Positions 1 to 7,172 of a stretch of 21,053 nt of DNA are shown here, in pieces. Each line of letters opens with the position of its first letter. The first letter of the stretch is position 1. The notes under the pieces are model-generated. The model saw only the letters and a program-made list of their open reading frames with translations, was not told the DNA's origin and ran no database searches. This DNA is from Myxococcales bacterium. GTDB taxonomy: Bacteria; Myxococcota; Bradymonadia; UBA7976; UBA1532. Where the stretch lies: contig JACKDM010000069.1 in NCBI GenBank assembly GCA_020633515.1, positions 1 to 21,053 of the forward strand. The letters are read 5' to 3'. Both the position numbers and the translations under genes were made by a program.

Positions 1-44
1 GCGGCGGGCTCGTCAGCGAGCGCGTGACCTGCCCGGCGCCGTGA
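1..44. other. Unassigned edge sequence
   Basis: This short GC-rich stretch lies downstream of the flavoprotein-ferredoxin gene at the window edge. I see no start, stop, hairpin with a T-tract or RNA gene that can be supported here. Confidence 0.5.
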
Positions 45-2432
45 TCAGACACTCCCCGGCGTAGGCACCACCCGCATCTGATCCTTGTCGATCGACTCCG
101 CCATCAGCACCCGCGACGCCGGCAGCCGGTCGTACACGATCGCGCCGCCCTTGCCGTACCGCCCGAACTGCAGCACGCCCGTCGGGCAGCTCTGCACGCA
201 CGCCGAGCAGCGCACGCACTCCGGGTCCTCCATCGGGATGCCCTTGTTGGCGAAGTTCATGATGTCGATCCCCTGGTGGCAGACCGAGGTGCACACGTTG
301 CAGGAGATGCACTTCTTCTTCTCGGGGAAGATCCGGAACCGCGAGAACCGCGCGTAGATGTGCATCAACGCCGCGAGCGGACAGGCGAAGCGGCACCACA
401 CCCGCCCCGAGAAGTGGAAGTACAGGCCCACCCCGATGAAGCCGGCGAGCGCGACGTCGACCGCCCACTTGTAGGTCGCCGGGCTCTTGCCCGACACCCA
501 CCCGTCGAAGCGCGCCGCCACGAACGAGTCGGGCGCGATCCAGCCGTAGATCCGCAACCCCAGGAAGACGAACGCCACCGCCAGGATCACCTGCCCGAGC
601 ATGTTGAGCCGGTTCCACTTCGGCCCGTGCAGCATCTTGTGCCGGTGGGTGTCGCCGAGCGTCTCCGCCAGCGCGCCGCACGAACACAGCCAGCCGCAGT
701 AAGCGCCCTTGCCCCACCGCCACACGATCAGCGGGATGATCACGAAGGTCTGCACCGCGCCGAGCACCAGCCAGCCCATGATCGGCTGCGCGGTGAACCA
801 GTTGTAGACCATCAGCGGCCACGCCAGGATGAAGCCGTACGCCCGCCAGTAGGCCCGCTCGCTCTGCAAGGGCCCGCCGTCGCCGTAGGTCTCGAAGAAC
901 AGATCGGCCACCGGGGTCAAGACCGCGCCCTCGGCGAAGAAGCCGTTGCGCCCCATCCACGGCAGGATGATCTCGGGCAGGATGAACAGCGGCAGCCACT
1001 GCACCACCATCAGCGTCACCGTCTGCGCCGTCACGTAGGGCGTCTTCCGCCGCCGGATCCGCCGGATCCCGAACCACGCGATCGCGCTCGAGTACAGCAG
1101 CGTGTAGTAGAAGCTCGGCCCGCTCGCCGAGGCGAGCAGCGTGTAGAGCAGGCTCGACCGATCCGCCGCCGCCTCCCCGATCGCCGCCCGCACCCCGTCG
1201 ATCCACTGCGACGGGTTCAGCCACTCGGCGGGGAACCAGTAATAGCTCTTCCAGTGGTAGACGAAGACGCAGAACGCGAAGAACGCGACCAGCCCCGCCC
1301 ACATCAACGCGCTCCACTCGCCGGTGATGCGCACCCCCGAGCGGCGGAAGAAGTCGAGCGGCGGCTCGCGCCCGAGCATCGGGAAGACCACGTCGTTGTC
1401 GATCCGCTCCTCGCGCCTGTCGGCGAGCGTCAGCGTCACCGCGCCGGGCTCGATCGCGCGCACCGCGCTCCCCATCTCGACCCGCAGCGACCCCTTCACC
1501 CGCGGCCGCGCCAGCATCTGCGTCGAGATCCCCGTCGTCACCCGCTCGCTCGTCGGGTGCTCCACCTCGGTCTCGTGCATCGGATCGGCCATCAGCTCGC
1601 GCAGCTTCTCGACGTTCTCCGGCTTCGGCCGGCTGAACTCGGGCTTGCGGTACGAGAGCGTCACGTGCGCCCCGCACGCGACGAGCGCGATCGCCGCCTC
1701 GATCGCCGAGTCGCCGCCGCCGACGACGAGCGCCTGCTGGCCGGCGTAGTCCTTCGGGTCGTGCAGCCGGTTGTAGACCTTGTCGAGCGCCTCGCCCGGC
1801 ACCCCGAGCTTGCGGTAGTTGCCCGAGCGCCCGATCGCGACGATCACCCGCAGCGCCCGCGCCGAAGGCTCGCCGCTCCCGGCCAATTCGAACAGCCCGC
1901 CCCGCCGCGTCACCGCCGTGATCCGCCCGATCTTCGGCGTGATCCCCGCCGCTTCGAGCTGCGCGTCGAGCTCGGCGACGAGCGGCTCCTTGACCTCGGC
2001 GGTGAAGCGCAGCTCCCCGGCGGGCACCATGTCGGTCGGGTAGGTGTAAATCGGCTTCTCGCGCGGGAAGTTCTTGATCGTCGAGAAGCTCTCGCTCGCC
2101 TCGAAGACCACGAACGACAGCCCCCGCCGCTTCGCCTCGATCGCCGCCGCCGCGCCGCCCACGCCCGCGCCGATGATCGCCAGATCGTAGACATCGGCGT
2201 CCCGCCGCCCCCGCAGCGCCTCGAACTCGGGATCGGCCGCGATCTGCTGCACCGCCTTCGCGCCGGTGTCGGCCGAGAACTTCAGCAGCGGCACCCCGGT
2301 GAGATCACCGACGACGTACAGCCCCGGCACGTTGGTGCGCCCGTCCTCGGCGACCTCGGGCAGCTTCTCGACGGTGCCGGCCGGCCAGCCGGTGTGCAGC
2401 CAGCGGGTGTAGCGCTTGAGCCAGGTGAGCAT
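45..2432 (-). CDS. Membrane-bound flavoprotein-ferredoxin fusion: permuted TrxR-like FAD/NAD(P) domain plus NapH/CcoG-like 2x[4Fe-4S] domain
   Basis: A 795-residue protein with two halves. Residues 82-372 look like a thioredoxin-reductase-type flavoprotein, with an FAD-binding GAGVGG near 88-93, an NAD(P)-binding GGGDSA near 238-243, and SYRKPEF at 260-266. The usual C-terminal flavin motif (VPGLYVVGDLTG, 35-46) lies before the first Rossmann fold instead of after the second. Residues 374-675 contain about six or seven hydrophobic segments, with CGWLCSCG (579-586) and WCRFACP (679-685) as in NapH/CcoG-type membrane ferredoxins. Two [4Fe-4S] motifs follow: C708-C711-C714-C718 and C739-C742-C745-C749. 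The likely role is electron transfer from NAD(P)H through FAD and Fe-S clusters to a membrane or periplasmic acceptor, which I cannot identify. The ATG is preceded by GGAGGGG at good spacing. It lies 28 nt downstream of the Ppx gene and is probably its operon partner. Confidence 0.88.
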   Translation of the reverse strand: MLTWLKRYTRWLHTGWPAGTVEKLPEVAEDGRTNVPGLYVVGDLTGVPLLKFSADTGAKAVQQIAADPEFEALRGRRDADVYDLAIIGAGVGGAAAAIEAKRRGLSFVVFEASESFSTIKNFPREKPIYTYPTDMVPAGELRFTAEVKEPLVAELDAQLEAAGITPKIGRITAVTRRGGLFELAGSGEPSARALRVIVAIGRSGNYRKLGVPGEALDKVYNRLHDPKDYAGQQALVVGGGDSAIEAAIALVACGAHVTLSYRKPEFSRPKPENVEKLRELMADPMHETEVEHPTSERVTTGISTQMLARPRVKGSLRVEMGSAVRAIEPGAVTLTLADRREERIDNDVVFPMLGREPPLDFFRRSGVRITGEWSALMWAGLVAFFAFCVFVYHWKSYYWFPAEWLNPSQWIDGVRAAIGEAAADRSSLLYTLLASASGPSFYYTLLYSSAIAWFGIRRIRRRKTPYVTAQTVTLMVVQWLPLFILPEIILPWMGRNGFFAEGAVLTPVADLFFETYGDGGPLQSERAYWRAYGFILAWPLMVYNWFTAQPIMGWLVLGAVQTFVIIPLIVWRWGKGAYCGWLCSCGALAETLGDTHRHKMLHGPKWNRLNMLGQVILAVAFVFLGLRIYGWIAPDSFVAARFDGWVSGKSPATYKWAVDVALAGFIGVGLYFHFSGRVWCRFACPLAALMHIYARFSRFRIFPEKKKCISCNVCTSVCHQGIDIMNFANKGIPMEDPECVRCSACVQSCPTGVLQFGRYGKGGAIVYDRLPASRVLMAESIDKDQMRVVPTPGSV

Positions 2433-2460
2433 CGGTCCCCTCCACGCGAGAGGCCCGAGT

Positions 2461-3405
2461 CTACCGCGTCCGCGCCCGCGCGTCGGTGTCGACGATGAGC
2501 CCGGTGCGCAGCGCGTCCATCGAAACCGTCCACTGCCGGAGCACGAGCAGCCGCGTCAGCGCCTCGAAGACCAGCGCGCCGCCGAGCAGCGTGTCCGCCC
2601 GCTCCGGATCCATGCCCGGGATCCGCCGCCGCTCGGCCACCGTCGGCGCCCGCATCAGCCGCTCGATCACCGCCGCGAGCGCCGCGCGGTCGAGCCGGTA
2701 GCCGTGCACGCTCACCCGCCGGTCGCCGTCGAGCGCGCACGCGATCCGCGCGATCCGCTGGATCGAGCCGCCGGTCGCGACCGCGTCGGTGAACCCGATC
2801 CGCCCCGCGTCCGCCGCCCGATCGGCGAGCCGCGCCATCACCCGCTCGAGCGCCCGCCGCGCGACCGCGCGCCGCACCGGATCGACCCCGATGAAGCGCC
2901 GGCACACCACCAGCGAGCCGAGCGGCACGCTCGTCACCGCCGCCGCCCGCCCCGCGCGCCCGAAGATGAGCTCGGTGCTCCCGCCGCCCACGTCGACCAC
3001 CATCGGCGCCGCCCGCCGCAGCGCCGGCAGGCCATACAGCACGCCCCCGAGCACCAGCCGCCCCTCCTCGGCGCCGCTGATCAGCTCGATCGCGATCCCG
3101 GTCTCGGCGGCGACGCGCGCGACGAACTCCGCGCCGTCGCGCGCGGCGCGCAGCGCGGCGGTCCCCGTCGCCCGGATCACCGCCCGGTGCTCGTCAGCGG
3201 TCGCGCGGAAGCGGCGCAGCACCTCGATCGCGCGCGCCGCGGCGGCCGGGTCGAGGCGCCGGTCGGGCCCGATCGCGTCGCCGAGTCGGGCGGCGTCCTT
3301 GACGCGGTCGATGACGAGGACCCGGTCGCGATCGACGCGGGCGAGGGTGAGCTGGATCGAGTTGCTGCCGACGTCGACCGCGGCGATGGGCGGCGCGGTC
3401 GACAT
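2461..3405 (-). CDS. Ppx/GppA-family phosphatase (exopolyphosphatase / pppGpp phosphohydrolase type)
   Basis: A 314-residue protein of the ASKHA fold that matches the core Ppx/GppA domain, without the C-terminal HD-like extension of longer homologues. Visible motifs are the N-terminal phosphate loop AAVDVGSNSIQL (8-19), ATGTAALRAA (79-88), ISGAEEGRL (109-117) and the second phosphate-binding loop VDVGGGSTELIFG (137-149). ATGGSIQRIAR (210-220) lies in the C-terminal half. The family hydrolyses inorganic polyphosphate and/or the pppGpp 5' phosphate; the sequence alone does not separate these activities. I chose the ATG at 3405 because the conserved domain begins at once. A start further upstream (3459) would lie inside the end of the Fur gene. 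The gap to the Fur stop is 5 nt and the Shine-Dalgarno sequence is weak, which suggests translational coupling. Confidence 0.9.
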   Translation of the reverse strand: MSTAPPIAAVDVGSNSIQLTLARVDRDRVLVIDRVKDAARLGDAIGPDRRLDPAAAARAIEVLRRFRATADEHRAVIRATGTAALRAARDGAEFVARVAAETGIAIELISGAEEGRLVLGGVLYGLPALRRAAPMVVDVGGGSTELIFGRAGRAAAVTSVPLGSLVVCRRFIGVDPVRRAVARRALERVMARLADRAADAGRIGFTDAVATGGSIQRIARIACALDGDRRVSVHGYRLDRAALAAVIERLMRAPTVAERRRIPGMDPERADTLLGGALVFEALTRLLVLRQWTVSMDALRTGLIVDTDARARTR

Positions 3406-3410
3406 CGGCG

Positions 3411-3911
3411 TCAGAGCTCGATCGTCGTCGCGGTGGGCGGCGCCCCGTCGCGCTGGCACCCCGTCGCGGTGCAGTCGTCGCCGGGGTAGCCGTAGAGCAC
3501 CATGCGATGGTTGGAGAGCGTCATGCCGAAGCGGCGCGCCACGTCGTTCTGCAAGCGCTCGATCTCGTCCTCCTCGAACTCGAAGACGGCGCCGCAGGTG
3601 GTGCAGACGAGGTGGTCGTGGTGCTCGCCGGGCGACTCGGGCTCGAAGCGGGTCTGGTTGTCACCGAGGCGGTTGGGGTTGGCGAGGCCGCACTCGACGA
3701 GGAGCTTGAGGGTGCGATAGACCGTCGCGTAGCCGACCTTCTGGTCGCGCTCGCGGACGCGGTCGTAGAGGTCTTCGACGCTCGGGTGCGCCTCGCGATA
3801 GAGCGGGTCGAAGAAGACCTCGGTGATGAGCCGCCGCTGATGGGTGAACTTGAGCCCCTGCTGCACGAGGTAAGCCCGCAGGGTATCGACCGCTTCTTCC
3901 GCCTTGAGCAT
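3411..3911 (-). CDS. fur: Fur-family metal-responsive transcriptional regulator
   Basis: A 166-residue DNA-binding regulator, normal size for the Fur family. The winged-helix part includes FTHQRRLITEVFF (22-34) and the recognition-helix signature VGYATVYRTLKLL (59-71). The dimerisation and metal-binding part has HHDH (97-100), CTTC (103-106) and a second pair, C147 and C152, spaced as in Escherichia coli Fur. A true Fur (iron) is the best guess, but Zur or PerR cannot be excluded from sequence. I chose the ATG at 3911 because GGAGG lies 8 nt upstream and the alignment to the family begins there; an in-frame ATG at 3962 has no such signal. It heads a probable operon with the Ppx gene and the flavoprotein-ferredoxin gene, and is divergent from hemB. 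I found no classical Fur box in the shared promoter. Confidence 0.93.
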   Translation of the reverse strand: MLKAEEAVDTLRAYLVQQGLKFTHQRRLITEVFFDPLYREAHPSVEDLYDRVRERDQKVGYATVYRTLKLLVECGLANPNRLGDNQTRFEPESPGEHHDHLVCTTCGAVFEFEEDEIERLQNDVARRFGMTLSNHRMVLYGYPGDDCTATGCQRDGAPPTATTIEL

Positions 3912-3975
3912 CCGCCGGGCCTCCTCGGCGCACCGCTGGGTGACACGCCCGGAGTAGCACACGCCCCATCGAGCC

Positions 3976-4017
3976 GTAAAGCCACGCTCGCCTCGTCGGG
4001 TGGGGGCGCGGCTTTAC
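3976..4017. promoter_or_regulatory. Inverted repeat in the fur-hemB divergent promoter region
   Basis: GTAAAGCC at 3976-3983 and its perfect reverse complement GGCTTTAC at 4010-4017 flank a GC-rich spacer. Pairing extends inward after one mismatch, giving 11 of 12 matches. Each arm carries an outward-pointing TTTAC sequence, so the repeat may combine -35 elements of the two divergent promoters with an operator. The repeat is direct observation; the regulatory role is inference. Confidence 0.5.
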
Positions 4018-4041
4018 ATCGGCGGCCGGGGCGTCCATAAC
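4013..4041 (+). promoter_or_regulatory. Candidate sigma-70-type promoter for hemB
   Basis: TTTACA (4013-4018, 5 of 6 to TTGACA) is followed after 17 nt by CATAAC (4036-4041, 4 of 6 to TATAAT). Transcription would start near 4048, about 26 nt before the hemB start codon. The -35 hexamer overlaps the right arm of the inverted repeat. Confidence 0.45.
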
Positions 4042-4073
4042 GGGGGCGCACACCGCTGTCACCGAGGCGACAG

Positions 4074-5060
4074 ATGCTCAACCTGCTCGAACGCCCGCGC
4101 CGAAACCGCAAGAACGGCTGGACCCGCGCCATGATGCGCGAGACCCGCCTCGACGCCTCGCACTTCATCCTGCCCCTCTTCATGCACGACGGCGAGGGCC
4201 GCCACCCCATCAAGTCGATGCCCGGCTGCGCCCGCCTCGGCCACGCCGCGCTCCTCGAAGAGGTCGACGGCGCCCTCGCCGACGGCATCGGCGCGATCGT
4301 GCTCTTCCCCGCCATCGACGAAGCGAAGAAGTCGCCCCGCGGCGAAGAGAGCCACAACGCAGACGGCCTCGTGCCCCGCGCCATCCGCGCGCTCAAGGCC
4401 CGCTGGCCCGAGCTCGTCGTCGTCACCGACGTCGCGCTCGACCCCTACTCCTCCGACGGGCACGACGGCATCGTCGGCAAGGACGGCCGCATCATCAACG
4501 ACGAGACCGTCGAGGTCCTCTGCCGACAGGCGCTCTGCCACGCCGAGGCCGGCGCCGACATCGTCTCGCCCTCCGACATGATGGACGGCCGCGTCGGCGC
4601 CATCCGCGACACGCTCGACGAGGCCGGTCACACCGACGTCTCCATCCTCGCCTACACCGCCAAGTACGCCTCGTCGTTCTACGGCCCGTTCCGCGACGCC
4701 CTCGACTCGGCGCCCCGCTTCGGCGACAAGAAGACCTACCAGATGGATCCGGCGAACGTGCGCGAGGCGCTGCGCGAGGTCGCGCTCGACGAGGCCGAGG
4801 GCGCCGACATGCTCATGGTCAAGCCGGCCGGGCCCTACCTCGACGTCATCCGGCTCGTGCGCGAGTCGACCGCGCTCCCGGTCGCCGCCTATCAGGTCAG
4901 CGGCGAGTACGCGATGCTCAAGGCCGCCGCGCAGAACGGCTGGCTCGACGAGAAGAAGGCCGTGCTCGAGAGCCTGCTCGGCATCCGCCGCGCCGGCGCC
5001 GACGTGATCCTGACCTACTATGCGCGCGAGGCCGCGCGCTGGCTGAAAGAGAACCCTTGA
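4074..5060 (+). CDS. hemB: Porphobilinogen synthase (delta-aminolevulinic acid dehydratase), zinc-independent type
   Basis: A 328-residue cytoplasmic TIM-barrel enzyme that condenses two 5-aminolevulinate molecules to porphobilinogen in haem biosynthesis. The two Schiff-base lysines are visible: K197 in YTAKYASSFYGPF and K250 in MLMVKPAGPYLD. The metal-site segment reads DVALDPYSSDGHDG (119-132). The three cysteines of zinc enzymes are replaced by A121, D123 and D131, the pattern of the zinc-free, magnesium-stimulated class known from Pseudomonas aeruginosa. The length is typical. A GAGG Shine-Dalgarno sequence lies just before the ATG. Its stop codon overlaps the start of the RNase D gene by one base (TGATG), so the two are co-translated. 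It is divergent from fur, and iron control of haem synthesis would be a natural link, but none is shown here. Confidence 0.96.
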   Translation: MLNLLERPRRNRKNGWTRAMMRETRLDASHFILPLFMHDGEGRHPIKSMPGCARLGHAALLEEVDGALADGIGAIVLFPAIDEAKKSPRGEESHNADGLVPRAIRALKARWPELVVVTDVALDPYSSDGHDGIVGKDGRIINDETVEVLCRQALCHAEAGADIVSPSDMMDGRVGAIRDTLDEAGHTDVSILAYTAKYASSFYGPFRDALDSAPRFGDKKTYQMDPANVREALREVALDEAEGADMLMVKPAGPYLDVIRLVRESTALPVAAYQVSGEYAMLKAAAQNGWLDEKKAVLESLLGIRRAGADVILTYYAREAARWLKENP

Positions 5061-6181
5061 TGAAGCTCATCGACGAGGCGGGCGCGCTCGAAGACGCCGC
5101 CGACGCCCTCGCCGTCTACGACCGGATCTACGTCGACACCGAGTTCGAATCGAACCGGCGCGGCACCACGCTGTGCCTCATCCAGCTCACCGGCGACGAG
5201 GGCGAGGTCTACCTCGTCGACCCCGTCGCGCTGCCCGACCTCGGCCCGCTCAAGCGCGTCCTCGGCCGCAAGCGCGTGCTGTGGGTGATGCACGCCGGCC
5301 GGCAGGACGTCGAGCTGCTCATGGCCGCGCTCGGGCTGCGCTACCGCCCGCGCGTCTTCGACACCCAGATCGCCTGGGCGCTGACGAGCCCCGAGCACCA
5401 GGTCTCGCTGGCCTACCTCCAGGCCGGGCTGTTGGGCCTCGTGCCCGAGAAGGGCCTCCAGACCGACGACTGGACCCGCCGCCCGCTCAGCGACGCCCAC
5501 CTCGCCTACGCCGCCGACGATGTCCGCCACCTCCCCGCGATCTACACCGTCCTCGCCGAGCGCCTCGAAGCCAAGGGCCACCACGAGCTCTGCGTCACGA
5601 TCAGCGGCGAGGCCCATGACCCGCCCGCCGAGCCGGCCGCGCCGCTCGGGCTCGCCGCCTACCGCAACCTCTGGCAGCTCACCGGCCGCCAGCGCGCCGC
5701 GCTCGCGTGGATGATCGAGTGGTACAACGCGCTCGACGAGGCCGCGCAAGAGCTCGCCCCGCCGCGCAAGGTGCTCTTCTCGATCGCCGCCCGGCTCCCC
5801 GAGACCAAGACCGCGCTGCGCAGCATCAAGGGCGTGCCGCGCCGCTTCGCCGACACCGAGGGCGGCGAGTTCGTCGAGAAGGTGCTCGCCGCGATCGCCG
5901 AGGTCGAAGACACCCCCGCCGACGGGGTGCCGCCGCCCTACGCGACCTTCGACGAGCTCTACCGCGACGCGCTCTTGCGCTGCGCGCAGGCCGACGTCTG
6001 CGCCGCGATGCAGTTCGCGCCCGAGCTCGCCTTCCCCGCCTGGCTCGGCCGCCAGCTCCGCGACGAGCTCACCCACGGCGACGACTGGGCCAAGGCCGCC
6101 CGGATCTTCACCGGCTGGCGCGAGGTGCTGCGCGACCCGTGGGTCGCCTTCTGCCGCAGCGTCGGCCTCGGCGGACGCTAG
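5060..6181 (+). CDS. rnd: Ribonuclease D (DEDDy 3'-5' exoribonuclease with HRDC domain)
   Basis: A 373-residue protein similar in length to bacterial RNase D. The exonuclease domain has Exo I in YVDTEFES (D26, E28), Exo II in HAGRQDVELL (D83) and the DEDDy Exo III motif YAADDVRHLP (Y150, D154). An HRDC-like helical region lies at about 205-285 and includes RQRAALAWMIEWYN and APPRKVLFSIAARLP. Known enzymes trim the 3' ends of tRNA precursors and other small RNAs in the cytoplasm. I start at the ATG that overlaps the hemB stop codon as TGATG. A TTG one codon earlier is possible but less likely. All four catalytic acidic residues and the Tyr appear intact. Confidence 0.93.
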   Translation: MKLIDEAGALEDAADALAVYDRIYVDTEFESNRRGTTLCLIQLTGDEGEVYLVDPVALPDLGPLKRVLGRKRVLWVMHAGRQDVELLMAALGLRYRPRVFDTQIAWALTSPEHQVSLAYLQAGLLGLVPEKGLQTDDWTRRPLSDAHLAYAADDVRHLPAIYTVLAERLEAKGHHELCVTISGEAHDPPAEPAAPLGLAAYRNLWQLTGRQRAALAWMIEWYNALDEAAQELAPPRKVLFSIAARLPETKTALRSIKGVPRRFADTEGGEFVEKVLAAIAEVEDTPADGVPPPYATFDELYRDALLRCAQADVCAAMQFAPELAFPAWLGRQLRDELTHGDDWAKAARIFTGWREVLRDPWVAFCRSVGLGGR

Positions 6182-6252
6182 CGGGGCGTCCGCGCGGCGA
6201 CATCCGACCCGGCTCGGACATCCTCCCGAGGCACCCCCACCGGAGGAGAGCC

Positions 6253-7158
6253 ATGCGCCGCGCCGTCCTCGCCGCCCTCGCCGTCGCGCTCACCCACCTC
6301 ACCGCCGCGCCCGCCCGCGCCGACGCCGACGCCTTCTGGCGCCACTGGTCCGACGGGCAGGCCGAGCTCAACGGCTACCGCCTCGTGCAGCCCCGCTACG
6401 GCGAGGCGCGCGAAGGCCAGGCCGTGCTCGTCTTCGTCACCGAGCCCTTCAGCCGCAGCCGGCTCGTCAAGGTCGACCGCTGGGATCCCGAGGACCCCGA
6501 CCAGTTCACCGCGCTCAAGCTCAACCACCTGCGGATCTTCCAGACCGGCATCTACGACTACCGCGTCATGACCAGCGTCTTCGCCGATCCGGCCGCGGGC
6601 TTCGAGCCGGTCGAGGTGACCTTCACCAGCCAGGAGTGGTGCGGCCACGTCTTCGAGCGCCTGACCCGCCCGAGCGGCGGGGCCGAGGTCGTGGTCGACA
6701 GCTACTTCGAGGGCGAATCGGGCAAGGCGTCGGTCGCCGGCCCGGTGGTGATCGAAGACGCGATCTTCATCCAGGCCCGCGGCCTGATGAGCGGCGGCCC
6801 CGGCAGCGCCCCCGCCGGCCCCGCCGCGACGCTCGCGCCCGCGCTCGTGCGGCGGCTCAAGCACCTGCCCGCGAACAAGGCCGCCACCACCTTCACCTGG
6901 AGCGGCCCGAGCGAGGTGAAGGTCCCCGCCGGCGCCTTCACCGCCCGCACCCTCTCCTGGCCCCGCGCCGACGGCGTCGGCTGCGCGATCGACGTCGAGG
7001 TCCAAGCCCCCCACCGGATCCTCGGCTGGCGCTGCGACGACGGCGAGCGCGCCGAGCTGACCGGCTCGATCCGCGCGCCCTACTGGCGGCAGCACGGCGA
7101 GGGCGACGAGAAGCTGCTGACGAAGCTCGGGCTGTGGGCGCCGGGGAAGCGCAAGTAG
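6253..7158 (+). CDS. Secreted protein of unknown function, conserved family
   Basis: A 301-residue protein with a clear Sec signal peptide (hydrophobic residues 4-19, likely cut after APARA at residue 23). There is no lipobox Cys, so a soluble periplasmic or secreted protein is likely. The mature start reads DADAFWRHWSDGQAELNGY. Distinct conserved-looking segments are VQPRYGEAREGQAVLVFVTE, FQTGIYDYRVMTSVF and FTSQEWCGHVFERL. From memory, close relatives with these segments occur in myxobacteria and Bacteroidota, and some carry a misleading 'Maf' septum-inhibitor label. I see no Maf nucleotide-pyrophosphatase motif. No enzyme motif is recognisable. A strong GGAGGAG lies before the ATG. It follows the RNase D gene after 71 nt and is convergent with the PLD-LTD gene, 14 nt away. 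Confidence 0.85.
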   Translation: MRRAVLAALAVALTHLTAAPARADADAFWRHWSDGQAELNGYRLVQPRYGEAREGQAVLVFVTEPFSRSRLVKVDRWDPEDPDQFTALKLNHLRIFQTGIYDYRVMTSVFADPAAGFEPVEVTFTSQEWCGHVFERLTRPSGGAEVVVDSYFEGESGKASVAGPVVIEDAIFIQARGLMSGGPGSAPAGPAATLAPALVRRLKHLPANKAATTFTWSGPSEVKVPAGAFTARTLSWPRADGVGCAIDVEVQAPHRILGWRCDDGERAELTGSIRAPYWRQHGEGDEKLLTKLGLWAPGKRK

Positions 7159-7172
7159 GCGAGAAGGCGGCG

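Noticed and set aside
276..2498. Very long Arg/Pro-rich reading frame antisense to the flavoprotein-ferredoxin gene (similar ones at 11400-13061, 14106-17990, 15434-18109 and 18158-19840).
   Set aside because: Compositionally biased translations without motifs, opposite to genes with clear domains; high GC suppresses stop codons in all frames.
3406..3459. Upstream in-frame start for the Ppx/GppA gene at 3459.
   Set aside because: It would overlap the end of the fur gene and add 18 residues before the conserved AAVDVGSNS; the start at 3405 fits the family.
3912..3962. Upstream in-frame ATG for fur at 3962.
   Set aside because: No Shine-Dalgarno sequence, whereas the ATG at 3911 has GAGGAGG at good spacing and fits Fur family length.
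3912..4073. A classical Fur box in the fur-hemB gap.
   Set aside because: No AT-rich GATAATGATAATCATTATC-like sequence is present.
5057..5059. TTG as start of the RNase D gene.
   Set aside because: The next codon is an ATG overlapping the hemB stop as TGATG, a standard coupled start.
6182..6252. TCCGA/TCGGA inverted repeat between the RNase D gene and the secreted-protein gene as a terminator.
   Set aside because: The stem is only 5 bp without a T-tract in GC-rich DNA.
7159..7172. Bidirectional terminator between the convergent genes.
   Set aside because: The gap is only 14 nt and has neither a hairpin nor a T-tract.
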